64,000 nt of DNA from UBA4732 sp002404095 (GTDB taxonomy: Bacteria > Planctomycetota > Planctomycetia > Gemmatales > Gemmataceae): assembly GCA_036783645.1 (NCBI GenBank), contig DAIPWT010000017.1, positions 1 to 64,000 on the forward strand, written 5' to 3'. The notes under the pieces are model-generated. The model worked only from the letters and a program-made list of their open reading frames with translations, made no database searches and was not told the origin of the DNA. Shown piece after piece: positions 7,410-15,250 of this stretch (position 1 is its first letter; every line of letters begins with the position of its first letter). Made by a program: the position numbers and the translations under genes.

Positions 7410-7721
7410 ATGTCAGATTTGATCCTGACCGAAGAGCAAGCCAAAATCGTTGCCGCGTCGTTCGACTTCGTGATAGTCCGCGATGCGGGGGGAAGGGTGT
7501 TGGGGCACATTGAGCCGAAGCTCACCACGGAACAGATCGCTGAGTTGAAACGTCGCGCCCGCTCTCCTGGGCCCTGGTTTACTGGCGCGCAGGTTCAAGC
7601 CCGTCTGCTCGCGCTGCAGGAAGAATGGGATCGCACCGGCGGCTTCGACGAAGTCCAAATGAAGGAGTTTCTCGCGCATCTCGACACGGCGGACCCCGGC
7701 CACATGCGAAATAAAGGATAA
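7410..7721 (+). CDS. Small protein, probable antitoxin of a broken toxin pair
   Basis: A 103-residue protein after AAAGGAGG. It starts with LTEEQAKIVAASFDFVIVRD and a short strand-turn-strand GGRVLGHIEP, then helical charged sequence. I do not know the family with certainty. It lies 5 bases upstream of a ParE/RelE-like reading frame and has the size and order of an antitoxin, so I infer that role. Since the toxin downstream carries a stop codon, this gene may now be an orphan. Confidence 0.6.
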   Translation: MSDLILTEEQAKIVAASFDFVIVRDAGGRVLGHIEPKLTTEQIAELKRRARSPGPWFTGAQVQARLLALQEEWDRTGGFDEVQMKEFLAHLDTADPGHMRNKG

Positions 7722-7726
7722 GCAGG

Positions 7727-7984
7727 ATGTCTTATTCCGTAGATTGGTCCGACGATGCGCGCGATCAACTCGCCGCGACTTGGCTCCGGCCGCTCGCATC
7801 GCGGCAGGCGATCACTTCGGCGCAGAACCAGATCGACCGGCTTCTGGCGGCCGACCCGCTGCGTCATGCCGTCTCTGCCGTTGAGGGACTCTACTCTTCC
7901 GACGTGGCGCCGCTCCGGGCGCAATAGGAGATTTCCGACGCGGAGCGGATTGTAACGGTCGTCGCAATCCGCTGGCGTCCTTGA
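7727..7984 (+). pseudogene. ParE/RelE-like toxin interrupted by a nonsense codon
   Basis: Residues 1-66 read as a ParE/RelE-type toxin (WSDDARDQLAATWL, then QNQIDRLLAADPL, then VEGLYSSDVAPLRAQ) and stop at TAG 7925-7927. Reading straight through in the same frame gives EISDAERIVTVVAIRWRP and a second stop at 7982-7984, which is the expected C-terminal strand of such toxins. A single change (TAC to TAG is the simplest) would explain it. The toxin is therefore probably inactive. The upstream gene at 7410 would be its antitoxin. Confidence 0.65.
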
Positions 7985-8009
7985 TACCATCCCGCAAAGG
8001 AGCTAGGCC

Positions 8010-8624
8010 ATGAGTAGTGCCGTCGCCGCCCCTCCCGTTCCGGTTGTTAGTCAAACCCCGGCGTTGTCGTTCCACCGCTTTACGGTCGAGCAGTATCACG
8101 CCATGATCGACGCCGGTATTTTGAAGGATGGGGAGCGGTGCGAACTATTGGAAGGATGGATCATCGACAAAATGACTATCAACCCTCCCCATGCCACTTG
8201 TATTGCGCTCGCCCAGACTTATCTGCTATCCAAGCTGCCATCGGATTGGACGCTGCGAATCCAGTTGCCCATTACGCTGGCGACCGGCGAGCCTGAGCCA
8301 GACCTGCTTATTGCCCGTGGGCCGGTTCGCCGCTATGGTCAAAGCCATCCGACGCCGAAGGAGATTGGCTTGCTCATCGAAGTCGCCGACTCATCGCTTG
8401 ACATCGACCGGGAATTCAAGAGCCTCGTCTACGCCCGGGCCGAAATTCAAATCTACTGGATCATTAACCTGATCGATTCGCGCGTCGAGGTCTTTACCGA
8501 TCCGATAGGGGGTAAATCCCCCGCCTATCGAAAGCACCGCAACTATTCGGCGACACAAGCCGTTCCGTTCGTCCTAGACGGCAAAGAAATCGCCCGCATC
8601 CCCGTCCGTGAACTATTGCCATGA
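8010..8624 (+). CDS. Uma2-family putative endonuclease (DUF820)
   Basis: A 204-residue protein of the Uma2 family, with a PD-(D/E)xK-type nuclease fold; these proteins are abundant in planctomycetes and cyanobacteria and their role is poorly known. Visible features: FTVEQYHAMIDAGIL with CELLEGWIIDKM at the start, the EPEPDLLIARG segment holding the conserved Asp, then GLLIEVADSSLDIDREFK with the Glu of the active site, and YWIINLIDSRVEVF. ATG 8010 follows AAAGGAG. A second, more distant relative lies at 56255. There is no sign of transposon ends. Confidence 0.85.
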   Translation: MSSAVAAPPVPVVSQTPALSFHRFTVEQYHAMIDAGILKDGERCELLEGWIIDKMTINPPHATCIALAQTYLLSKLPSDWTLRIQLPITLATGEPEPDLLIARGPVRRYGQSHPTPKEIGLLIEVADSSLDIDREFKSLVYARAEIQIYWIINLIDSRVEVFTDPIGGKSPAYRKHRNYSATQAVPFVLDGKEIARIPVRELLP

Positions 8625-8635
8625 GCGAGTGAGTG

Positions 8636-9778
8636 ATGATCTATCTCGACAATGCCGCTACCAGTTATCCGAAACCCGAGGCCGTCTACCAGGCGCTCGA
8701 CGCTTTTGCGCGTACCAGTCTCGCCAACCCCGGCCGCGCCGGCCACAAGATGGCCCTCGCCGCCGAACGCGCTCTCGACGACTGCCGGCACTTGCTCAAC
8801 CAGCTCTTTCACGGCAAGGGGCCGGAACGCTTCGCCTTCACTCTCAACTGCACCGACGCCCTTAACATGGCCTTCAAGGGCGTCCTCGACGAAGGCGATC
8901 ACATAATAACCAGCGACTTGGAACACAACAGCGTTAGCCGGCCGTTGCGCGCCATGGAAAAGGACGGCCGCATCAGCCTTACGCGCATCAAGGCCGACTC
9001 CGACGGCTACCTCAACCCCGACGACGTGCGGCGGGCGCTTACGCCGCGCACCCGGCTTGTCGCGCTGACGCACGCCAGCAACGTCCTCGGCACGGTCCAG
9101 CCGATCGCCGAGATCGGCCGTATTGTGCGCGAACACGATCTTTTATTTCTGGTAGACGCCGCCCAGACGGCGGGCGTCGCGCCCATCGACGTGCAAGAAA
9201 TGAACATCGACCTACTTGCCTTTCCCGGCCACAAGTCGCTTCTCGGGCCGACGGGAACCGGGGCGCTCTACGTTGGGCCTCGCATCACGCCGCGGGCCTG
9301 GCGTGAAGGCGGCACCGGCGGCGACTCCGCCAGCGAGACGCAGCCGCGTGAATTGCCCCACTTCCTCGAAGGAGGTACGCCCAACGTCCTCGGCGTGGCG
9401 GGGCTGGCGGCGGGCATTCGTTACGTCCAGGCCCAGGGCGTGGAACAAATTCACGCCCGTGAGAATGAGTTGATCGAACGACTCCGCCTGCGCCTTGAGG
9501 CAATAGACGGCGTCACCGTGTACGGCGGGCGCGACGCTTCGCGGCGCGTGAGTACGCTGAGTTTCAGCGCGGAGGCTCTGCCGGCGGCGGAGCTTGCCGG
9601 CGTTCTCGACCAGGCCTTCGACGTGGCAGTGCGACCGGGGCTTCACTGTTCCCCGTACATCCATCGCGCCTTGGGTACGCTCCCCGCGGGAGGAACGGTT
9701 CGGGTCAGCACCGGCCCGTTCAACACCGCCGCCGACGTAGACGCGCTGGCGTCGGCGCTAACGGAAATCCTCGGCTAA
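8636..9778 (+). CDS. Cysteine desulfurase-like class V aminotransferase
   Basis: PLP enzyme of the class V group, like the group II cysteine desulfurases (SufS/CsdA-type); these remove sulfur from cysteine, giving alanine and an enzyme persulfide. Seen: IYLDNAATSYPKP at the start, EHNSVSRPL, THASNVLGTVQPI, LVDAAQTAG (PLP-ring Asp), FPGHKSLLGPTGTG with the PLP lysine, and RPGLHCSPYIH with the likely active-site Cys. Length of 380 residues is normal. GTG at 8633 is in frame but ATG at 8636 is adjacent. It could supply the sulfur for the carrier protein encoded 3 kb upstream, though three other genes lie between. Confidence 0.88.
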   Translation: MIYLDNAATSYPKPEAVYQALDAFARTSLANPGRAGHKMALAAERALDDCRHLLNQLFHGKGPERFAFTLNCTDALNMAFKGVLDEGDHIITSDLEHNSVSRPLRAMEKDGRISLTRIKADSDGYLNPDDVRRALTPRTRLVALTHASNVLGTVQPIAEIGRIVREHDLLFLVDAAQTAGVAPIDVQEMNIDLLAFPGHKSLLGPTGTGALYVGPRITPRAWREGGTGGDSASETQPRELPHFLEGGTPNVLGVAGLAAGIRYVQAQGVEQIHARENELIERLRLRLEAIDGVTVYGGRDASRRVSTLSFSAEALPAAELAGVLDQAFDVAVRPGLHCSPYIHRALGTLPAGGTVRVSTGPFNTAADVDALASALTEILG

Positions 9779-9890
9779 TATCAGTTCTCTCCCGTGCGGC
9801 GAATTTTCCTCTTGGCGGCGAAGGCCGGTATGGGGATAGTAGGGTAGAACCCGGCGCGTGAGTCGCGCCTTTCATCGGAGAATCCCGAAA

Positions 9891-10385
9891 ATGTATAAGA
9901 CGAGTCGCCGCCCGTTCCCGATTGCCGTGACGGTACTGCTGGCCGGCCTAACGGCGCTTGCCGGTCGCTCGACCGCCTTGGCCGCCCCCCTCAAATCCGA
10001 TTCCGTCGTCAAAGCGACCGCCGTCGCCGAGAAACCGGACGCCGACGGCAAACAGGTCGTCACCCTGACGCTGGCCATCGACAAAGGCTGGCACCTCTAT
10101 GCCAACCCCGTTGGCTCAGAAGACTTCGCCTCCGTGCAGACCGTCGTGAAGGTGAAAGCCAAGGGGGCGCTCGACAATGTGAAGGTCGCTTATCCGGCCG
10201 GGAAAGAAGTAAAAGACGCCACCCTTGGCGCCTACAAAGTGTACGAGGACAAGGCGACGATCACCATCACGGCCAACCGCGCCAAGGGTGATGACAGTCC
10301 GCTGGAATTGACCGTCAAAGTGCAGGCGTGCAACGAAAAGACGTGCCTGCTGCCGTCGGAAGTTAAACTGACGGCGGCGCCTTAA
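9891..10385 (+). CDS. Secreted DsbD N-terminal domain-like protein
   Basis: From ATG 9891 this 164-residue protein has a signal peptide (basic start YKTSRRPFP, then a hydrophobic core ending near ALAAP) and an immunoglobulin-like domain like the periplasmic alpha domain of DsbD: DKGWHLYANPVG and the paired cysteines in CNEKTCLLP, as in the DsbD alpha active site. No membrane domain follows, so it would be a free periplasmic thiol-redox partner. The next gene encodes a thioredoxin-like protein. GGAGA precedes the ATG; an upstream in-frame start at 9858 would destroy the signal peptide. Confidence 0.78.
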   Translation: MYKTSRRPFPIAVTVLLAGLTALAGRSTALAAPLKSDSVVKATAVAEKPDADGKQVVTLTLAIDKGWHLYANPVGSEDFASVQTVVKVKAKGALDNVKVAYPAGKEVKDATLGAYKVYEDKATITITANRAKGDDSPLELTVKVQACNEKTCLLPSEVKLTAAP

Positions 10386-10400
10386 TCACCGCCCCCGCCC

Positions 10401-10463
10401 GTTTAGCCGCGGCCCGAAGGGGAGCGCGTAGCCTACGCGCTCCCCTTCGGGTCGCGGCTAAAC
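10401..10463. repeat. Palindromic repeat, 'GTTTAGCCGCG' family
   Basis: Arms of 30 bases (10401-10430 and 10434-10463) with one mismatch and a 3-base centre. Related copies occur at 17670-17740 and 47016-47077, all starting GTTTAGCCGCG and containing CCCGAAGGGGAGCGCG. It lies between two genes on the same strand and ends 31 bases before the next start. Confidence 0.85.
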
Positions 10464-10494
10464 GAAGATATTTCCCACTTCAAGGATTTGCCCC

Positions 10495-12450
10495 ATGACC
10501 TGTGCGACGACGGCGTTCCTCCTACTGGCGGCGTCGGTCGCCGCCGCCGATAAGCCCACGAACCACCTGGCCGGTGAAACAAGTCCCTACCTCCTTCAGC
10601 ACTCTCACAATCCCGTGGATTGGTATCCTTGGGGCGACGAGGCGTTCGCAAAAGCGAAAAAAGAGGGCAAGCTCGTCTTCCTCTCCATTGGCTATAGCTC
10701 GTGCCATTGGTGTCACGTCATGGAGCGCGAGTCGTTTGAGAATCAAGATGTAGCCGATCTTTTTAATCGTGATTTCGTGTGCATCAAAGTGGACCGCGAG
10801 GAACGGCCCGACATCGACAATGTCTATATCACATCGCTGACCGCGATGCGTCGGCCGGGCGGCTGGCCGTTGTCGCTGTTCCTTACCGCCGACGGCAAAC
10901 CGATCTACGGCGGCACCTACTTCCCGCCCGACGACCGCGAAAAAGACGGCAGCACGTTTCCCGGCCTCAAGACACTCATCAAAGCGGTGAAGAAACTCCA
11001 CGATGAGAAGCCAAAGGAGTTTCAGCAACAGGCCGACGACGTGGCCGGACGGACCACCGACCTACTGGCCGGCCTCGCTCGCGGCGTCGGCCTCGTCACA
11101 CTTGACCGCGATCTTGTCGCCGGGACGGTGGACGCCTTGAAGGAGCAGTTCGACCACACTTACGGCGGCTTCGGTTCCGCAGAGCGCAACTTCCGCGGCC
11201 CGAAGTTTCCGATGCCGCCCGCGCTGCTCCTCCTCCAGCACGAAGCCGGCCGCAATCGTAGGGGCGGGGTTACCCCGCCCCTACCAGATGAGATGGTCCA
11301 GATCACGCTCGACCACATGGCCCGCGGCGGCATCTATGACCACCTCGGCGGCGGTTTTCACCGCTACAGCACCGAGCGCACATGGACCACGCCGCACTTC
11401 GAGAAAATGCTCTACGACAACGCCCAGCTTTTGGAGGTGTACGCGAGCGCCTACGAGTCCGCCAAGAATCCGGCCTATCAGCGCGTGCTGCGGCAAACGC
11501 TGGCCTTCGTCGAACGCGAAATGACCGATCCGAATGGGGGCTTTTACTCCGCCCTGGACGCCGACGCGGACGGCGAGGAAGGCCGGTTCTACGTCTGGAC
11601 CGATAAGGAGATCAATGCGGCGCTGGCCGACAAGGACGACGCGGCCTTGTTCAAAAAAGTCTACGGCGCCGACGGCGAACCGAACTTCGAGTCGAAGCGC
11701 ATTCTCGTATTGCCGATGACATTGGCGGATCGGGCGAAGGAACTCAAGACGACCGAAGATCAGCTCGAAACGCGACTGGCTCCCTTGCGTCAAAAGCTGT
11801 TTGACGTGCGCGCCAAGCGGCCGCGGCCGTTTCTGGACACGAAGATTCTGACCGCTTGGAACGGTGAAATGATCGCCGGCGCAGCGACGGCGGGCCAGGC
11901 GTTGGACGACAAGAAGCCCATCGAAACCGCCGCCCGCGCCGCCGACTTCCTTCTTTCGCACATGCGCACCAAGGACGGCCGTTTGTTGCGCACCTACGGC
12001 GCCGCTCCGGGTCAGAAAGCGGCGGCCCGTCTTAAAGGCTACCTTGACGACTATGCCTATCTCGTGCATGGGTTATTATGTCTGCACGACGCGACCGGCG
12101 ATAAGCGCTGGCTGGATGAGGCGAAGTCGTTGACCGACGTGATGATTCAGGTTCACGGCGACAAGGACGCCGGCGGCTTTTTCTACACGGCGAACGATGC
12201 GGAGAAGTTGTTCGCCCGCGCCAAGGACCAGTACGACGGCGCCCAGCCCAGCGGCAACAGCGTCGCGGCCCGAAATCTGGTGCGCTTGTGGGTCAAAACC
12301 GGAGAGGAAAAGTACGCGAAGGAAGCGGAGCGGACGTTCAAGGCGCTGGCCGTGGCGCTGAAAAGCAACCCAGCCAGCCTACCTGCATTAGCGGATGCTC
12401 TGGCGCTGTATCTCGACGCCAAGGAAAAGAAAACCCCTCACAAGCCCTGA
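10495..12450 (+). CDS. Thioredoxin-domain protein of the DUF255/YyaL (SPATA20-like) family
   Basis: 651 residues: a probable signal peptide (hydrophobic stretch ending AADKP), an N-terminal thioredoxin-like DUF255 domain (residues about 20-180) with HNPVDWYPWG, the CxxC in YSSCHWCHVME, DREERPDI and GTYFPP, then a long alpha/alpha-barrel part like glycoside hydrolases (HFEKMLYDNAQLLEVY, FYSALDADADGEEGRFYVW, ILTAWNGEMI). The biochemical role of the family is not settled. A 27-base palindrome at 11258-11284 adds nine in-frame residues (RRGGVTPPL region). The final codons and stop lie in the left arm of another palindrome. It follows the DsbD-alpha-like gene, so an export-side thiol role is plausible. 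Confidence 0.88.
   Translation: MTCATTAFLLLAASVAAADKPTNHLAGETSPYLLQHSHNPVDWYPWGDEAFAKAKKEGKLVFLSIGYSSCHWCHVMERESFENQDVADLFNRDFVCIKVDREERPDIDNVYITSLTAMRRPGGWPLSLFLTADGKPIYGGTYFPPDDREKDGSTFPGLKTLIKAVKKLHDEKPKEFQQQADDVAGRTTDLLAGLARGVGLVTLDRDLVAGTVDALKEQFDHTYGGFGSAERNFRGPKFPMPPALLLLQHEAGRNRRGGVTPPLPDEMVQITLDHMARGGIYDHLGGGFHRYSTERTWTTPHFEKMLYDNAQLLEVYASAYESAKNPAYQRVLRQTLAFVEREMTDPNGGFYSALDADADGEEGRFYVWTDKEINAALADKDDAALFKKVYGADGEPNFESKRILVLPMTLADRAKELKTTEDQLETRLAPLRQKLFDVRAKRPRPFLDTKILTAWNGEMIAGAATAGQALDDKKPIETAARAADFLLSHMRTKDGRLLRTYGAAPGQKAAARLKGYLDDYAYLVHGLLCLHDATGDKRWLDEAKSLTDVMIQVHGDKDAGGFFYTANDAEKLFARAKDQYDGAQPSGNSVAARNLVRLWVKTGEEKYAKEAERTFKALAVALKSNPASLPALADALALYLDAKEKKTPHKP
11258..11284. repeat. 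27-base perfect palindrome inside a coding sequence
   Basis: GTAGGGGCGGGGT and its exact reverse complement surround one central base (11258-11284). It is the short form of the repeat at 2958-3004 and 30663-30719. Its length is nine codons, so the DUF255 reading frame is kept; it falls in a surface-like linker (after LLLQHEAGR) before the DEMVQITLDHMARGG helix. Confidence 0.85.
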
Positions 12451-12500
12451 GCGCAAGCGAGGGGTTTTCGCTTCACCCCTCGCTTGCGCTCAGGGCTTGT
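12440..12500. repeat. Palindromic repeat overlapping a gene end
   Basis: Perfect 26-base arms at 12440-12465 and 12475-12500, with a 9-base centre. The stop codon TGA (12448-12450) of the DUF255 gene lies in the left arm. The same arm sequence (ACAAGCCCTGAGCGCAAGCG) is used at 15143-15222. Situated between convergent genes, it may end transcription from both sides. Confidence 0.88.
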
Positions 12501-12512
12501 AAAAGTTGTTAC

Positions 12513-13841
12513 TCACTTCTTGTCAGCGGCCGACGGCGTGACATATTCGACCGTCGCCGCCTTGCGGAACGCCTCGAAGGTCATCTTGCCGGCGCCTACT
12601 TCGTCCAGCAGTTTCTTCGACGCGGTGACGACCAGCTTACTCGGCAGCGCCGGCGGCGCCGCTGGCTGCGCCTTCGCCGCGGGCAAGGCGCCGGCCAGCG
12701 TCGCGGCCATTTTCGACAGGCTCCCTACCTTCTGCATAGCTTTCCGGGAAGCCTCGTTGTCGCCCGCCGATTCGTACCCCTTTGCCAGATGAAGGAAGAG
12801 TTGGGCGGTCGTCAAAACGCTGGCAGCGTCCTCCGGGCTTAGTTCCCTTTTAGCATCAAACGCCTTTTGGAGTAGCTCTTGGGTGTTTTTATAGGCGATA
12901 ATCGCCGCCGGGTAGTTCTGCTGCTTCACGTGCAGGTCGCTCAATGTCATCCTGTTGCGAACTTCGGTCAACCACGCCGCATCGTCTTCGGGCGCCCCTG
13001 CCGGGCGGGGCGATCCAGACGGCGGCGGCGTGTGCCCGCCGGATGCGATGTATGGCGACCCCCCCGTAACACCAGGCACCCCGGTTCCGCCGGGAAAGGA
13101 GCCACCAGGCGGCATCCCCGCTGGAGCGCCCAACATAGGTGTATAGATAAGTTGAGGGTGCAAGATGCCATTCGCGGCATCGTCTCGAAAGGTGACGGCG
13201 ACCGTGATCCGCTCGCCCTCCGCCAGCCTGGTGAAGTGCTTGCCGTTGTCGGCCAGCACCTTGAGAATGACATCGGCCAGCGGCGGCGGTTCGTTGACGG
13301 AAGTCCCATCGGGTTCCACCGTTTCTCCGCGCAGTTCCTTGCGGGCGCGATCCCACGCGCTGAGCGGTATCCTGTGGACAACACCGACGGTCGTTCCAGG
13401 AAGCGGATTGCTCGGGGGCGGCGGCAGGGTCGCCGTGTAGACGACGCCATAGTCCTTTAGGTACACTCCCTCCGGGTGCGGCGCGGGCTGGTCCGCCGGA
13501 ACAAACGACCCCGCCATTCCATTGGTGCTGTTATCTCCCATGCTGGACTCGGTGATTTGTGCGGGCCCTATCAGCGGGTAGTATCGAACCCCACGATACG
13601 GCGTCAGGGTCTTGTGGCTGGGAAAGCCGTAGGCGTCTGCAAGGCCGTTGGCCAGCAACCGCCGTAGGATTTCCACCTCTTCTTGTATGTCGCCGGCCAA
13701 GACAACAGCAACATATTTCGTATCGCTGCCGATTTCTACTTTGGGGGCAACGGCTGGCGACGCCGGCTGGGCCAGCGCGGTCACCGTCCCGAAGACGGCG
13801 TAGGCCAGCGCCGTAGCCAACCCCATGCAAGTACGCTTCAC
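12513..13841 (-). CDS. Secreted protein of unknown function, third gene of a sigma/anti-sigma operon
   Basis: 442 residues with a signal peptide (KRTCMGLATALAYAVFGTV, cleavage near ALAQP). The mature part starts with DTKYVAVVLAGDIQEEVEIL and NGLADAYGFPSHKTL, then a region rich in Pro/Gly (PPGGSFPGGTGVPG), and ends with a helical part containing two TPR-like helices (QQNYPAAIIAYKNTQELLQKAFDA, LFLHLAKGYESAGDNEAS). I do not recognise a family. It starts with GTG at 13841, overlapping the anti-sigma stop by 4 bases, so the three genes are co-translated. It may be the regulated exported product or a signal input for the anti-sigma factor. Confidence 0.72.
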   Translation of the reverse strand: MKRTCMGLATALAYAVFGTVTALAQPASPAVAPKVEIGSDTKYVAVVLAGDIQEEVEILRRLLANGLADAYGFPSHKTLTPYRGVRYYPLIGPAQITESSMGDNSTNGMAGSFVPADQPAPHPEGVYLKDYGVVYTATLPPPPSNPLPGTTVGVVHRIPLSAWDRARKELRGETVEPDGTSVNEPPPLADVILKVLADNGKHFTRLAEGERITVAVTFRDDAANGILHPQLIYTPMLGAPAGMPPGGSFPGGTGVPGVTGGSPYIASGGHTPPPSGSPRPAGAPEDDAAWLTEVRNRMTLSDLHVKQQNYPAAIIAYKNTQELLQKAFDAKRELSPEDAASVLTTAQLFLHLAKGYESAGDNEASRKAMQKVGSLSKMAATLAGALPAAKAQPAAPPALPSKLVVTASKKLLDEVGAGKMTFEAFRKAATVEYVTPSAADKK

Positions 13842-14497
13842 GGTCTGCCTCCTTTATGGCTAGGAAATTGGGCTGTATACAGGGCGTCAAAGTCGCGTTC
13901 CACGGCGCCGAAGCGCTGGGCGGATTGGCCTTGCCAATCCTTAATTTGCTGTCGCAAATGGGCAATTTCTCGTTCGCGTTGGTAGTCGCGGTCGCGGTCG
14001 TCCTCGGCCAGGGCTTGCGTCAACTCGCTTAGGACGCGCAGACGATCTTCAATGGAGGACAAGTCGCGCGGCGCCGCCGCAACGATGGGCGGGACTGGCG
14101 AGCCGGGGGCGTCAGCCCCCGGAGTCGGGATAGGGACCGACGCCGATCCCCAGCGGACCACCATTTCGGAGCTTCTAACATGGATTTCCAGGCGCGTCAA
14201 AGCCGTCACGGCGATCAGGGCGACGGCGGCCGCGCAAGCCGCAAGGCCGATGCGCCGCCAACGCCGGGTTCGCCGCGCTTGCCGCTCGGCGGCCACGCGG
14301 TACAGGGCCGGCGCGTCCACGCGAACTTCGGGCGCCGGCGCCGCGGTCAGTAAGTGACGTACCTGACGCAACGCGGCAGCTTCCCGCCGGCACTCCGGGC
14401 AGCCGTTGATGTGGATTTCCATCTGATCTTGTACTGCCGGCGTCAGTCCGCCGTAAACAAACTCCGGCAAGGCGACGCGAACCTGGGCACAATTCAT
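13838..14497 (-). CDS. Transmembrane anti-sigma factor with zinc-finger domain
   Basis: 219 residues. The N-terminus has a zinc-binding anti-sigma motif, HINGCPEC at about residues 29-36, with the preceding CAQVRVALPEFVYGGL helix. After a basic stretch (RQARRTRRWRRIG) a single membrane segment LAACAAAVALIAVTAL follows, and the outside part ends with coiled-coil-like helix DDRDRDYQREREIAHLRQQI. It would hold the ECF sigma factor encoded just upstream at the membrane until a signal arrives. The gene overlaps its sigma gene by 4 bases (ATGA) and the next gene by 4 bases, forming a tight operon. Confidence 0.85.
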   Translation of the reverse strand: MNCAQVRVALPEFVYGGLTPAVQDQMEIHINGCPECRREAAALRQVRHLLTAAPAPEVRVDAPALYRVAAERQARRTRRWRRIGLAACAAAVALIAVTALTRLEIHVRSSEMVVRWGSASVPIPTPGADAPGSPVPPIVAAAPRDLSSIEDRLRVLSELTQALAEDDRDRDYQREREIAHLRQQIKDWQGQSAQRFGAVERDFDALYTAQFPSHKGGRP

Positions 14498-15051
14498 GGC
14501 GTGATTTCCTCGGGGCCGTAGCCTTGTTGTTCCAATCGCGTTCGCAACCGAGTCAGCGCGGCGGCGAAACGCGATTTGACGGTGCTGGCCGGCGCGCCCG
14601 TCAGACGGGCGATTTCCTCGAACGACAACTCTTCATCATGGCGCAGCGCCAGCACCACGCGCAGCGTTTCGGGCAGTTCCGCCGCGGCGCGGGCCATCAG
14701 GTCGGCCAACTCGCGCCGCCGGCACAACGTCTCGGCCGGCGCCGCCGGATCGACCGGCTCGGCTTCCATAAACGGCGCCGGATCGCGGCGTCGTCGGCCT
14801 GCATCACGCGCCACGTTCAGAGCGATGCGGAACAACCAACCCGGAAACGCCCCGGTCTCGCGGTAGCGCGGCCCCGACTGGTAGACGCGCAGGAACACCT
14901 CTTGGCACTGATCCTGTACCAAATCGGCCCGGCCGCTGTAGCGAAGCAGAAAGCGCGCGACGGGCCGGCGCCAGCGTTCGACGATGGCCTCAAAGGCCGC
15001 GCCGTCGCCGCGGCGCCAGCGCTCCATCCAGTCGGCGTCTTGCGTGCCCAT
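14494..15051 (-). CDS. RNA polymerase ECF sigma factor
   Basis: Group IV (ECF) sigma factor, 185 residues. Region 2 is seen as FEAIVERWRRPVARFLLRY and DLVQDQCQEVFLRVYQSG with FPGWLFRIALNVARD; region 4 as LPETLRVVLALRHDEELSFEEIARLTGAPASTVKSR with its helix-turn-helix. It directs RNA polymerase to promoters of its own regulon, probably including this operon. ATG 15051. The overlapping downstream anti-sigma gene controls it. A strong palindrome lies upstream at 15143-15222, so the promoter is probably between 15052 and 15142, but I cannot point to it. Confidence 0.92.
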   Translation of the reverse strand: MGTQDADWMERWRRGDGAAFEAIVERWRRPVARFLLRYSGRADLVQDQCQEVFLRVYQSGPRYRETGAFPGWLFRIALNVARDAGRRRRDPAPFMEAEPVDPAAPAETLCRRRELADLMARAAAELPETLRVVLALRHDEELSFEEIARLTGAPASTVKSRFAAALTRLRTRLEQQGYGPEEITP

Positions 15052-15142
15052 AGCGTCCCAGGCGGCCCGGCCGATCTCCTGTAAGAGGTAACGAACGGGA
15101 GGGTCGAATCGACGAAACCGTCACGAGTTTTTCGTACAAGTC

Positions 15143-15222
15143 CCGAGCGCTACAAGCCCTGAGCGCAAGCGAGGGGTGAGACGAACCCCCCCTCGCTTGC
15201 GCTCAGGGCTTGTAGCGCTCGG
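15143..15222. repeat. Palindromic repeat with 34-base perfect arms
   Basis: Arms 15143-15176 and 15189-15222 are exact reverse complements around a 12-base centre. The inner part (ACAAGCCCTGAGCGCAAGCG) is identical to the repeat at 12440-12500; the outer CCGAGCGCT extends it. It lies between the sigma gene start and the end of the next minus-strand gene and could end that transcript. Confidence 0.88.
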
Positions 15223-15250
15223 GGTTAGTAGTAGTTTGTGAAATGACTGC

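Noticed and set aside
12440..12500. Palindromes as ordinary intrinsic terminators
   Set aside because: Most lack a T-run, occur also inside coding sequence and within operons, and share sequence families; they are better described as repeats, though some may end transcripts.
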